DNA of 64,000 bases, taken from an uncultured Desulfosarcina sp. GTDB lineage: Bacteria; Desulfobacterota; Desulfobacteria; Desulfobacterales; Desulfosarcinaceae. The first letter of the stretch is position 1, and each line of letters starts with the position of its first letter. Shown in pieces: positions 1 through 7,428 of the stretch. The stretch is from the NCBI RefSeq assembly GCF_963668215.1, contig NZ_OY764191.1, forward strand, positions 62,001 through 126,000, given 5' to 3'. The notes under the pieces were generated by a model, which had not been told where the DNA came from, did no database searches, and saw nothing but the letters and a program-made list of their open reading frames with translations. The translations under genes and the position numbers were made by a program.

Positions 1-716
1 CGGGCCAGATCCATGTAGGTGGGGTTGACGTCCGGCTCGTAGCGGCACGGATGGGTGACCCCGCTTTTCAGATTGTCGGGAACCAGGATCCGGGGAACCC
101 CGCCGAAGAACTCCAGGGCGCGGATGTGGGATTTGATCCAGTCGGGCAGTTTCTGGGATGCGGAAGCTTCGGCAAAGCTGTAATTGCTGGCGCCTAACGT
201 AGCGACAAAAATCTGGGCCTCGAACGCGACGGATCCCGTTTCGGGGTCGATGATGGGCACCGTCTGTCCGGCATAATCGACGAACAGCTTTTCTCCGGCC
301 AGATGTTCCTGCCGCATACTGATGTCGAGGCTCTTGCGCCATTTTTGGTACAGTTCGCAGAAATAGCTGTACTGGTAGCCGTCCGGGTTGGTCTGTTTGT
401 ATTCGTACCACAGAAGCTGCAAGGTGACGTGTTTGCGTTTGAGTTCCTTGAACAATTGCTCCATCGGGGGCATGGCCGGTTTCCGAGCCGCAGGCCGCTC
501 GACTTTCTGGTAAAGACGCCGTTCAAGCTCGCCGTCGTCGATATCGTCCGGCAACGGCCAGACGATCCCGGCCTTTTCTGCCAGGATAAGATACTTTCCC
601 ACGGTGACATGGGATATGGCACAGCTATTGGCGATTTTGCGGTTGGTCAACTGGTGCTCGTGTTTGAGACGTAATACCTCTTTGAACTTTCGCATGGATA
701 ATCGATCCTTTGCCAT
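1..716 (-). CDS. istA: IS21-family transposase IstA, N-terminal part
   Basis: Open from ATG at 716 to the window edge (238 codons, no stop). The protein begins MAKDRLSMRKFKEVLRLK, with a helix-turn-helix near residues 16-40 (LTNRKIANSCAISHVTVGKY), typical of IstA DNA-binding regions. The DDE integrase core follows: the first Asp is in KLFVDYAGQTVPIID, and further on are IFVATLGASNYSFAEA and VPDNLKSGV, with the second catalytic Asp in VPDN. The third acidic residue would lie beyond the window. IstA carries out strand transfer together with the IstB ATPase. The visible part has no frameshift, so the element could be intact. Confidence 0.85.
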   Translation of the reverse strand, partial: MAKDRLSMRKFKEVLRLKHEHQLTNRKIANSCAISHVTVGKYLILAEKAGIVWPLPDDIDDGELERRLYQKVERPAARKPAMPPMEQLFKELKRKHVTLQLLWYEYKQTNPDGYQYSYFCELYQKWRKSLDISMRQEHLAGEKLFVDYAGQTVPIIDPETGSVAFEAQIFVATLGASNYSFAEASASQKLPDWIKSHIRALEFFGGVPRILVPDNLKSGVTHPCRYEPDVNPTYMDLA

Positions 717-798
717 CAATCCCCCTCACGGATAAAAATGAGGGAGGATTATCGTTAACGGGTCAATTTATCCAGCGTCGCTTGGCTTGCCGAAAAAG

Positions 799-911
799 TG
801 GTCACAATCAGCGGAATGGGTGGTCACAATGTTCCGGAATGGGTGGTCACAATGCAGCGGAATGAGTGGACAGTTTCCAGCGGAATGGGTGGTCACTATG
901 CGGCGGAATAC
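799..911. repeat. Five 22-23 bp direct repeats at the IS21 end
   Basis: Five tandem units begin at 799, 821, 844, 867 and 890. Each has the form TGGTCAC-N7-CGGAATGGG, with unit 4 diverged (TGGACAG). Multiple short repeats inside the termini are known for IS21-family elements, where the transposase binds them. There are no spacers of constant length and no cas genes, so this is not a CRISPR. Confidence 0.75.
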
Positions 912-915
912 GCAC

Positions 916-1055
916 CCCCGCTTCACGAAGATGCTGATTGCCGATTGGTTCAACCCCAATTTTTGAGCCAGTTCGGTAACTGCCAAGCTTAGTTCCCGAA
1001 CAGCCAGAAATGAAAGTAAAAAGGTTGAAAAAAAGGGAAATATCGGGGATAGTCT
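916..1055 (-). pseudogene. RAYT (REP-associated Y1 transposase) C-terminal fragment, copy 1
   Basis: On the minus strand this reads FLAVRELSLAVTELAQKLGL followed by NQSAISIFVKRG, a helix-turn-helix tail of the kind at the C terminus of RAYT/IS200-like Y1 transposases. No catalytic domain is present. The same segment recurs at 3171-3400 and 13271-13450. It is truncated on its left side by the IS21 end, and on its right it continues into ATATCGGGGAT and a CGCAAAG repeat, as copy 2 does. Confidence 0.6.
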
Positions 1056-1137
1056 AACGCAAAGACACGAAGATGAGGTAATTGCAGGAGAATACGTATG
1101 GATTTGAATGCCGAATTCGGGGGAATTAAAATTCGGA

Positions 1138-1446
1138 TTATCGTCTCTCACCCAGCTGCTTAGAAATCCAGGCCGGATTTTTTCTCATTGGCAAAATAGC
1201 CACAACATAAGCTATCTTTTCAACCACTTCGTAATAGATCGCATATGGAAAGCGCTTGGCAAACATTTGGAACAGACCAAGCTTTTTGGAATGAATCCCA
1301 GCGTAAACGATCAAAGATTCAATATCAGCGACCATGCAATCCCAAAAATAATTGCCTACTCCAAGTTCTTGAAGATCATAAAAGACTCTTCCCTCATTCA
1401 AGTCATCAACGGCTTCTTGCAATACTAAGACATCTTTAACCTTCAT
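1138..1446 (-). CDS. Type II toxin, RelE/ParE superfamily
   Basis: A 102-residue protein with the RelE/ParE fold pattern: an N-terminal strand (VKDVLVLQEAVDDLNEG), a helical hairpin with FYDLQELGVGNYFWDCMVADI, and C-terminal strands (FPYAIYYEV, IAYVVAILPMRKNPAWI). Proteins of this family act either as ribosome-dependent mRNA interferases or as gyrase poisons, and sequence alone does not say which. It starts inside the last codons of the upstream antitoxin gene (4-bp overlap), so the two are translationally coupled. No frameshift is seen. Confidence 0.8.
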   Translation of the reverse strand: MKVKDVLVLQEAVDDLNEGRVFYDLQELGVGNYFWDCMVADIESLIVYAGIHSKKLGLFQMFAKRFPYAIYYEVVEKIAYVVAILPMRKNPAWISKQLGERR

Positions 1447-1649
1447 TGCTCCCGGATCGCCTTAAGTTCTGATATTGAGATGAATTTTGCACTACCATCA
1501 GCGATAGCTTTTTTCCTTTGTTCCAATATGCGTGTGTGCCATTCAGGAGTATTAATTTCACCGTCCTCATAGAGCATGGAATCCCAAAGGGCTTCCATTA
1601 CCTGAATGCGTTCAGCACTGCTTAATTTTTTTAACTCATCTAAATTCAT
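1443..1649 (-). CDS. Addiction-module antitoxin (TIGR02574-like)
   Basis: A 68-residue protein, MNLDELKKLSSAERIQVMEA, continuing with LWDSMLYEDGEINTPEWHTRILEQRKKAI. The 'L-S-x-x-E-R-x-x-x-x-E-x-L-W-D-S' start is characteristic of the small antitoxin family usually paired with RelE/ParE toxins. It neutralises the toxin encoded immediately downstream and probably autoregulates the pair. The upstream region (1650-1840) is strikingly AT-rich compared with its surroundings, consistent with an acquired module and its promoter. I cannot define an operator there. Confidence 0.8.
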   Translation of the reverse strand: MNLDELKKLSSAERIQVMEALWDSMLYEDGEINTPEWHTRILEQRKKAIADGSAKFISISELKAIREQ

Positions 1650-1843
1650 TGGATAGCCTCCATAAAAAACATAATGGTTATGTCCAAACTGGTTATTGAA
1701 TGCCTTGCTGAATATCGGCCCGCTGGATCAATCATATCGGAAAATAAATAGTTTTCAATCAAAAATTAAATCAATTAATACAAACAATTATATTTCACAT
1801 TAGAGCTTCCATCAAATTAAATGTGGAAAATTTCCACGCTTAG

Positions 1844-2070
1844 TTCGACCGGGGCGCGTATACCCTCTCCGAGGATGAGGACATGATCGTCCAGGTGTCC
1901 AAAAACGCTCATGGGACGCACGGCTTTTCAAAATGGCTGATGAAGTATCACGGCAAGCCGCTGAAAAGACCTCAGGCGCCCAGCGACTATCCCATCCCTA
2001 CCTACGTGCACTGGCGGGGCCGGCACGGTTTGGATGACCGCGGGAAGGCTCGCACCTCATGCAAAAAGGG
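1844..2070 (+). pseudogene. Gene fragment of unknown function
   Basis: An open frame from the stop at 1841-1843 reads AYTLSEDEDMIVQVSKNAHG, then THGFSKWLMKYHGKPLKRP and PIPTYVHWRGRHGLDD. It looks like the end of a real protein, with well-distributed aromatic residues and no low complexity. It has no credible ribosome-binding site and is cut on its right by a CGCAAAG-type repeat at 2071. I do not recognise the family. It is most likely a C-terminal remnant left by recombination. Confidence 0.3.
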
Positions 2071-2105
2071 TCTCACGCAAAGCCGCAAAGAACGCGAAGT
2101 TTTTA
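2071..2105. repeat. CGCAAAG-type REP/MITE half-copy
   Basis: TCTCACGCAAAGCCGC followed by AAAGAACGCGAAG matches the left arm of the complete inverted-repeat elements at 3401-3535 and 4253-4394. Only one arm is present here, just 5' of the small zinc-ribbon gene. Confidence 0.6.
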
Positions 2106-2120
2106 ATCTTCAGTCAGGAG

Positions 2121-2357
2121 ATGGACCGACAGATGACAGACAATGCAATCAGAACCTGCCCCAAGTGCGGCCAGCAATTGCGATTTCCAAAAGATGTCGG
2201 CGGGGTCCTGATGGCCTGCCCGAATTGCGGAACCCATTTTCACCCTGAGTTCAAGCTTGGCAAACGGGTGAGTTCCAGGCCCAAAAACATTTTTATTCAG
2301 ATTTTTGAATTGCCGTCTACTCTCTTGAGATACCTTGGAAGATGGATCGGGGAATAG
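2121..2357 (+). CDS. Small zinc-ribbon protein
   Basis: A 78-residue protein with one four-cysteine zinc ribbon: CPKCGQQLRFP, then 8 residues, then CPNCGTHF (residues about 11-33). This is the MJ0042-like finger often found at the N terminus of bacterial membrane or regulatory proteins. The C-terminal half is basic and amphipathic (IFIQIFELPSTLLRYLGRWIGE). AGGAG at 2116-2120 directly abuts ATG 2121, so ATG 2133 (MTDNAIRTCPKCG) has better spacing and may be the true start. The longer upstream reading from 2034 runs through a repeat and is unlikely. No function can be assigned. Confidence 0.5.
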   Translation: MDRQMTDNAIRTCPKCGQQLRFPKDVGGVLMACPNCGTHFHPEFKLGKRVSSRPKNIFIQIFELPSTLLRYLGRWIGE

Positions 2358-2501
2358 CTCTCATCCAATGAGAACCCCATCCGCCTTGAATCCGAAACGA
2401 TTGGTGCCCATCCACACACCTTCGAGCCGGGAGCTTACCAGAAACTGTTTAAAAATGTTGAATTGCGGGGTAACGGCGAGCGCTGGGAGGTTTAGCATCA
2501 T

Positions 2502-2792
2502 TCAGGCATCGAAAAACCTTGGAATATCGCGTGCGCCGTGAAGGATTCGTTCGATACGTAGTTCTTCAGCGTTTACCGTATAAAAAATCAAATAAGAGTG
2601 GAAAGGACACATGCGGATATTTTCGCCAAGATCACGACGCAGGGGAAAAGCCTCGGGTGAGGTCATCATTTTAAGGCATAGGTCCCGAAGTTCTTGGACG
2701 AAAGAAACCGCGCGCCGCGGGTTATCGCTGGCGATATAATCGCCTATCTCTTCAAGATCGAACTCAGCAAGGGGAGAAAAAAAACAATGCAT
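2502..2792 (-). CDS. parE: ParE-type toxin of a ParDE module
   Basis: A 96-residue RelE/ParE-superfamily toxin: PLAEFDLEEIGDYIASDNP is the typical ParE N-terminal helix pair ('A..DL..I..YI...NP'), followed by DLCLKMMTSPEAFPLRRDLG and the C-terminal FHSYLIFYTV..LRIERILHGARDI. ParE toxins poison DNA gyrase. It lies 12 bp downstream of its ParD antitoxin in the same direction. Length and motifs are complete, so it is probably functional. Confidence 0.85.
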   Translation of the reverse strand: MHCFFSPLAEFDLEEIGDYIASDNPRRAVSFVQELRDLCLKMMTSPEAFPLRRDLGENIRMCPFHSYLIFYTVNAEELRIERILHGARDIPRFFDA

Positions 2793-2804
2793 GGAAAGCC
2801 GTTC

Positions 2805-3062
2805 CTATCTGTTTTCAAGGGCGCTATACTTGGCCTCAAGCTGCCCTAGAACAGTTTCGGCAGGAATGCCGGGACCGCTTTCTTTTCCTTCCCGGATCTG
2901 CGCACGAAGCTTTTCAAGCCTTACGGCTCGAAGCTCTTCATATTCTTCAAACAAGCGCAAAGCCTCACGCACGACTTCGCTTGCACTGCTGTATCTCCCG
3001 CTCTCTATCTTGTCTTTTATGAGGTTTTCAAAGTGTGGCCCTATGGCGTAACTGCTTGGCAT
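2805..3062 (-). CDS. parD: ParD-type antitoxin
   Basis: An 85-residue CC2985-type ParD antitoxin with an N-terminal ribbon-helix-helix (GPHFENLIKDKIESGRY, then SSASEVVREALRLFEEYE) and an acidic, flexible C terminus that would wrap the toxin. ATG 3062 is chosen because AGGAGG (plus-strand CCTCCT at 3069-3074) sits 6 bases upstream; the frame is open further upstream but has no such site. It pairs with the ParE gene 12 bp downstream and should repress its own promoter through the RHH domain. Confidence 0.85.
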   Translation of the reverse strand: MPSSYAIGPHFENLIKDKIESGRYSSASEVVREALRLFEEYEELRAVRLEKLRAQIREGKESGPGIPAETVLGQLEAKYSALENR

Positions 3063-3085
3063 GGCGCGCCTCCTGTTATTTGTAA

Positions 3086-3124
3086 TTATCAATAATTGAT
3101 AACGGAAATAAGTTGACATGTCAA
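3086..3124. promoter_or_regulatory. Candidate ParD operator: two palindromes
   Basis: Immediately upstream of parD are two perfect palindromes, TTATCAATAATTGATAA (3086-3102) and TTGACATGTCAA (3113-3124). RHH antitoxins usually bind tandem inverted repeats across their own promoter, so this is the expected place. Binding is inferred. Confidence 0.5.
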
Positions 3125-3170
3125 TTTCTAAGTTGATGGTATGATAAGACATTCCATCAATAAAGATATT

Positions 3171-3400
3171 ACGGTAGAGAATCGGCAATATTGAACTTTC
3201 CTTTCTTTACGCTCCCCTCCGCACATTTCACAAAGATGCTGATTGCCGGTTGGTTCAACCCCAATTTTTGAGCCAGTCGGTGGCTGCCAGACCCAGTTCC
3301 CGAACAGGCAGGAAACGCAATCTTTCATTTGAAGTGGGGCCGCACGAACAACCCGTAATGGACGGAAAAGGCTGAAAAAGATGGGCAATATCGGGGATCG
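3171..3400 (-). pseudogene. RAYT C-terminal fragment, copy 2
   Basis: The minus strand encodes a decayed tail of the same Y1-transposase family as copy 1: NQPAISIFVK, then a degenerate linker, then KFNIADSLP. A base change or deletion near 3280 breaks the frame in the helix-turn-helix. The copy extends on the left through ACGGTAGAGAATCGGCAATA, shared with copy 3, and on the right through GGCAATATCGGGGAT into the inverted-repeat element at 3401. Confidence 0.6.
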
Positions 3401-3535
3401 TCTCACGCAAAGCCGCGAAGAGCGCTAAGTTTTGTTAATTCAGTAACGGCGACTGCATCTGTTTCTTTGAGCACAGCATATCGGTTGAACGTTGCTCTCA
3501 AAGTTCTATTTTTTTCTTAGCGGCTTTGCGTGAGA
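3401..3535. repeat. 135-bp MITE/REP-like element, copy A
   Basis: Terminal inverted repeats TCTCACGCAAAGCCGC (3401-3416) and its exact complement (3520-3535) bound a non-coding core containing TTTTGTTAATTCAGTAACGG. A second full copy with the same core lies at 4253-4394. No ORF is inside, so movement would need a transposase in trans. The adjacent RAYT fragment makes a RAYT-family enzyme the obvious candidate. Confidence 0.7.
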
Positions 3536-3600
3536 TAATTGACTTCCCTTCCTAAAAGTAATACTTGTATGGGTATTACCGCTATTAAGGGAGATAAAAC

Positions 3601-3825
3601 ATGCGCGTGACAACCAAAGGCCAAGTCACTATTCCACGACAGATCCGTGAAAAGCTTGGGATTGTACCCGCCACCGAGGTTGATTTCGTCGAAGAAAACG
3701 GGAGGATCTACCTGGTAAAAAAGGCGGGACCGAGCACCCGAAAACCCACTTTTTCCAAGCTTCGTGGTGTGGCTACCGTAAAGATGACCACCGATGAGAT
3801 CATGGCACTCACCCGAGGGGCTTGA
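3601..3825 (+). CDS. vapB: AbrB/SpoVT-type antitoxin (VapB)
   Basis: A 74-residue swapped-hairpin AbrB protein: MRVTTKGQVTIPRQIREKLG is the classic motif, followed by VPATEVDFVEENGRIYLVKK. A good ribosome-binding site (GGGAG) lies about 8 bases upstream of ATG 3601. The N-terminal half would bind operator DNA and the C-terminal tail would inhibit the PIN-domain toxin encoded directly downstream. It forms a bicistron with vapC. Confidence 0.85.
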   Translation: MRVTTKGQVTIPRQIREKLGIVPATEVDFVEENGRIYLVKKAGPSTRKPTFSKLRGVATVKMTTDEIMALTRGA

Positions 3826-4229
3826 TGAGCGGAATTTTTATCGATTCCAATGTCATTCTGGACCTGTTCCTGGATGATCCGAACTGGGCGCAGTGGTCGG
3901 AAACCACACTTGAGCACTACGCCCGTCATGGACGTTTGTATATCAGCCCGGTTGTCTACAGTGAGATATCGATCGGGTTTGAACGGATCGAGGATCTGGA
4001 GCAGGCCGTTGCCGCGGCCGGATTCCAGATGGTACCGATCCCCCGTGAAGCATTGTTCCTGGCGGGAAAGGCGTTCATGGCATACCGTCAGCGCAGTGGC
4101 AGAAAATCATCCCCCCTGCCCGATTTTTTCATTGGCGCACAGGCCGCCGTCATCGGTCTGCCTCTGATAACACGGGACGTGGCCAGATACCGGACCTATT
4201 TTCCGCGTCTGAAATTGATCCATCCTTAA
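3825..4229 (+). CDS. vapC: PIN-domain toxin VapC
   Basis: A 134-residue PIN-domain ribonuclease. Acidic catalytic residues are visible in GIFIDSNVILDLF (first Asp), YSEISIGF (Glu), LPDFFIGAQA (Asp) and LITRDVARY (Asp), the normal VapC set, so it is probably active. VapC toxins cleave tRNA or rRNA. The ATG at 3825 overlaps the vapB stop (TGATG), giving tight translational coupling; a TTG one codon earlier is an alternative. The pair sits between two copies of a MITE-like repeat. Confidence 0.85.
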   Translation: MSGIFIDSNVILDLFLDDPNWAQWSETTLEHYARHGRLYISPVVYSEISIGFERIEDLEQAVAAAGFQMVPIPREALFLAGKAFMAYRQRSGRKSSPLPDFFIGAQAAVIGLPLITRDVARYRTYFPRLKLIHP

Positions 4230-4252
4230 TAGCGCCTCACGTAAAAACAGGG

Positions 4253-4394
4253 TCTCACGCGAAGCCGCAAAGAACGCGAAGTTTTGTTAATTCAGTAACG
4301 GCGGCTGCGGCTGTTGCCTTGAGTACGGCATTTCGAGTTGTCATCCAGCCCATTTTAAATTTTTTTCTTAGCGGCTTAGCGTCTTTGCGTGAGG
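4253..4394. repeat. 142-bp MITE/REP-like element, copy B
   Basis: The left arm TCTCACGCGAAGCCGC and the right arm GCGTCTTTGCGTGAG bound the same core as copy A (TTTTGTTAATTCAGTAACGG). A further lone arm, CCCACGCGAAGCCGC and on, lies at 4410-4440. Copies A and B bracket vapBC. The rest of the gap to 4698 shows no gene-like signal. Confidence 0.65.
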
Positions 4395-4698
4395 CAATAT
4401 CAGATCCGGTCCCACGCGAAGCCGCGAAGAGCGCAAAGGGAAAGCAAAGGAAAGAATGCATACCGATGGATGAAATCAAATGTCTATTGATAAATAGGCC
4501 TCCGGCCCATGTCCAGGTACAGGGGAGTCCGAAAAAGCATTGGCACCACGGCAACGCTTTTACCGAAGTCTGGCCAATGCCAGTCGGCGCGTCCGGGAAA
4601 ATGCAGGCCCAACTTGATTTTATTGTTATTATAGTATAATACCTAAATATTCATACCTACATTTGAACAGAAATAAATAAGTTCGATTACAGGATGTT

Positions 4699-5817
4699 AT
4701 GAAAAATCCATTTACACTGAAGGTTGTGACCGAAGCGGATCATTTTTGTAATCGCGTCAAAGAAATCGATCAACTGGTCCGGCACGCCAAAAATGCAACG
4801 AACGTCGTGTTGTATTCGCCACGTCGATACGGCAAAACGTCTCTGGTCCGGCAAGTTCAGTCGCGATTGAAATCCGAAAAATTCATTACGGTGTTCATCG
4901 ACCTGTTCGGCCTGTCATCGGTGGACAACATTGCTGATCGTATCGCCAAGGGCCTTTATTCGGGGATTTATCCCCATAAACCATTGATGGGCAAAGCTGC
5001 GGACATCATCAAGACCTACAGGCCCAATACCTCCCTGACCGGCGACACATCGTTCGGTTTGTCCGTTGAAAAATCCTCCCAACGGCTATTTGGCGAGGAT
5101 CTGCTGGATGAAACACTTACAGGGGTTGGCCATTTTTTAGAAAATACCAAACGCCAGGTAAATATTGTCCTGGATGAATTCCAGGAAATTGTTGAGTTGA
5201 AGAATTCCAATATCGAGGGAATCCTGCGCTCACATATCCAGACGCATCCGGCCGCATATTTTTTCGTCGGCAGCCGGCGCCGGGTACTTCTGGAAATGTT
5301 CAACCTGAAACGGCGGCCGTTTTTCCAAAGCGCCCTGGAATTCAAGTTGGATGTGTTGCCTCAAGACGAATTGGTAACATTCATCGTGGAAAGGTTCGCC
5401 GTGGGAAAAAAAACATGCGAAATTCCACGAGCTGCCGAGATTGCCGCGATCACATGTAACCATCCATTTTATACCCAAAAATTATGTTATTTGATTTTCG
5501 AGGAGGCCAAGTCGCGTGTCTTAAAAGCGGATATCCAGCGGGTTTTTCAGGGACTGATCGAAGGCGAAACGTTTTATTTTGAAAAATGCGTCCAGCTTCT
5601 GGCACCTCAGCAGATCGCCGTTCTCAAAGCCATTGCGAAAGAGCCCACCCGTTCGGTTTTATCCGCTCATTACATGCAAACCCACAGCCTCAAATCGGTA
5701 GGCGGCGTCCAGGGGGCGTTGAAAAAACTGCGCTCGTTGGATTACATAGAGCAGGGTAAAGACAGTGTTTGGAAGGTGGTCGACCCCATATTCAGTCTTT
5801 GGCTTGAGAATCGATAA
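4699..5817 (+). CDS. AAA+ ATPase of the archaeal-type (STAND-like) family
   Basis: A 372-residue P-loop ATPase. Walker A is the divergent SPRRYGKTSLVRQV (residues about 39-52), Walker B is VNIVLDEFQEI (about 152-162), and a sensor-like VGSRRR follows. Past the ATPase core there is a C-terminal winged-helix-like segment (RSVLSAHYMQTH, SVGGVQGALKKLRSLDYIEQ). This is the layout of 'archaeal ATPase'-type proteins, which are common in accessory regions and of unknown physiological role. The gene stands alone downstream of the VapBC/MITE block and 25 bp ahead of an aminotransferase gene in the same direction. Confidence 0.75.
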   Translation: MKNPFTLKVVTEADHFCNRVKEIDQLVRHAKNATNVVLYSPRRYGKTSLVRQVQSRLKSEKFITVFIDLFGLSSVDNIADRIAKGLYSGIYPHKPLMGKAADIIKTYRPNTSLTGDTSFGLSVEKSSQRLFGEDLLDETLTGVGHFLENTKRQVNIVLDEFQEIVELKNSNIEGILRSHIQTHPAAYFFVGSRRRVLLEMFNLKRRPFFQSALEFKLDVLPQDELVTFIVERFAVGKKTCEIPRAAEIAAITCNHPFYTQKLCYLIFEEAKSRVLKADIQRVFQGLIEGETFYFEKCVQLLAPQQIAVLKAIAKEPTRSVLSAHYMQTHSLKSVGGVQGALKKLRSLDYIEQGKDSVWKVVDPIFSLWLENR

Positions 5818-5842
5818 ACGGTTTAAATAACCGGAGGATAAT

Positions 5843-7057
5843 ATGATGACACTGGATGAAAAGTTTAGCGCCCTTGAGGCGGAAAATGCTCCTGGTCAGG
5901 AGGTTCGTCAATTCACAGGCAACTTGAATGATATCATGCGCGGCAATAAATATAGCGGGGTTCCGGTTGATTTCTCGCATGGGGATGTAGATGCCTTTCC
6001 GCCAATACCCGGCTCATCAGAAGCATGGAAAAATGGTTTTGATAAAGGCGGAAATCAAGCTTATACTGAATATCGTGGTGCAGCTCGGATACGCGAGAGT
6101 CTTGCCAGGCGCCTTGCTAGATTCACAGGCAGCTCCATTTCAGCAGATAACGAATTGATCATAACACCCGGAACGCAAGGCGCACTGTTTTTGGCCCTCG
6201 GTGCGACCGTCTCTGCAGGGACGAAAGTTGCTGTAGTAGAGCCGGACTATTTCGCCAACCGCAAACTTGTTAAGTTCTTCGACGGTGAAATAGTCCCCAT
6301 CCCACTCCACTACCAGGGAAGTCCATCTGAAAATGGCCCGGATCTTAATCAAATAGAAGATGCATTTAAAAGCGGCGTGAAAGTATTCGTCTTTTCGACA
6401 CCGAACAATCCCACAGGCCTGGTATATTCAGGCAACGCAATTACTGAAATTTCAGCACTCGCAGCAAAACATGATGTAACCTTAATCGTGGATCAACTTT
6501 ACTCTCGGATGCTTTACAGCGGCGAGGTTTATTCACACCTTCGCGCTTGTGAAATACAACCTGAAAATCTAATTACGATAATGGGTCCATCGAAGACTGA
6601 GTCTCTCAGTGGGTTCCGTCTTGGAACTGCATTTGGTACGGCCAGATTAATCGAACGAATGGAACGGCTTCAGGCGATCGTTACGCTGCGTGCAGCAGGA
6701 TACAATCAGGCCGTTCTTGATACCTGGTTTCAGGAACCGGAAGGTTGGATGGAAAAGCGTATCCGTGAACATGAAGCGATACGCGATGAATTGCTGAAAA
6801 TCTTCAGGGCTGCCGATTTCTTGACAGCAACGCCACAAGCCGGGAGTTATCTTTTCCCGCAACTGCCGCCCCTTGATGTTGAACCAAATACATTTATAAG
6901 GCTGCTTCGCCATCAGGCCGGCGTAACAGTTACGCCCGGGACAGAATTTGCGCCGGGTTATAGTGATAGCATCCGGTTAAACTTTTCACAGGACCATGCT
7001 GCAGCAGTCGCGGCAACAGAACGAATCGTGAAAATGGTGGAGGTTTACCGTAAATAA
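5843..7057 (+). CDS. PLP-dependent aminotransferase, class I/II
   Basis: A 404-residue fold-type I PLP enzyme. Characteristic blocks are NQAYTEYRGAARIRESLARR, ELIITPGTQGALFLALGA (cofactor-binding), FSTPNNPTGLVYS (substrate/PLP contact), VDQLYSRMLYSG (PLP-ring Asp/Tyr) and GPSKTESLSGFRLG (the Lys that binds PLP, followed by the phosphate-binding Arg). SVRLNFSQ-like 'SIRLNFSQ' near the end carries the carboxylate-binding Arg. GGAGG 5 bases ahead supports the ATG at 5843. The amino donor cannot be deduced. Its codon use is more AT-rich than the downstream core genes, suggesting it belongs to the accessory block. Confidence 0.8.
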   Translation: MMTLDEKFSALEAENAPGQEVRQFTGNLNDIMRGNKYSGVPVDFSHGDVDAFPPIPGSSEAWKNGFDKGGNQAYTEYRGAARIRESLARRLARFTGSSISADNELIITPGTQGALFLALGATVSAGTKVAVVEPDYFANRKLVKFFDGEIVPIPLHYQGSPSENGPDLNQIEDAFKSGVKVFVFSTPNNPTGLVYSGNAITEISALAAKHDVTLIVDQLYSRMLYSGEVYSHLRACEIQPENLITIMGPSKTESLSGFRLGTAFGTARLIERMERLQAIVTLRAAGYNQAVLDTWFQEPEGWMEKRIREHEAIRDELLKIFRAADFLTATPQAGSYLFPQLPPLDVEPNTFIRLLRHQAGVTVTPGTEFAPGYSDSIRLNFSQDHAAAVAATERIVKMVEVYRK

Positions 7058-7139
7058 TCCAGAATATGGCTTAACCGATTAATTTCTTGATCTTTTTCCA
7101 TAGTTGCGTTTAGTTTTTGTTTTCTCCAGGGAATTTTTT

Positions 7140-7426
7140 ATGAACAAAATCGAATTGGTTGAGGCCTTACGAAGTAGCTGTGAGCTATCGAAATCGCGAG
7201 CGTATGATGTGGTTTCGATTTTTTGTTGACTCCATGGCCAACGCTTTGGGAAACGGCGAGCGTATAGAGATCCGCGGCCTGTATTCTTTTTCGTAAAACA
7301 ACATGACGGCTATACGGGGAGAAATCCGAAAAGCGGCGTGCATGTAAAGATACCTCCAAAAAAGATCCCCTTCTTCAAGCCCGGCAAAGAGCTGAAAGAA
7401 CGGGTAACAACGAAAAAAGGAAATAA
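7140..7426 (+). pseudogene. HU-family DNA-binding protein, frameshifted copy
   Basis: Clearly a copy of the intact HU-like gene at 14299-14586, sharing its leader as well (AATTTCTTGATCTTTTTCC and a GGGAATTTTT ribosome-site region). Compared with that copy, an extra base in the T-run near 7224 brings TGA into frame after IFC, a one-base loss near 7290 restores the frame, and another loss near 7406 breaks the C terminus. It should give only a ~30-residue peptide. It is the left-hand partner of a duplicated HU plus H1-like pair. Confidence 0.8.
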
Positions 7427-7428
7427 CG

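Larger units (their letters stand above)
1..911 (-). mobile_element. IS21-family insertion sequence, right-hand part (runs off window)
   Basis: This is the terminal part of an IS21-type element. It consists of the 5' part of istA read leftwards from 716, a noncoding stretch, and a terminal block of short direct repeats at 799-911, an arrangement typical of IS21 ends. The outer border is placed near 911 because the sequence right of it (from about 916) is a copy of a repeat found elsewhere in the window without any IS21 sequence. The istB helper ATPase gene, expected after istA, would lie outside the window. Confidence 0.75.

Noticed and set aside
799..911. Possible CRISPR array
   Set aside because: Units are contiguous direct repeats without unique spacers and lie at an IS21 end; no cas genes are near.
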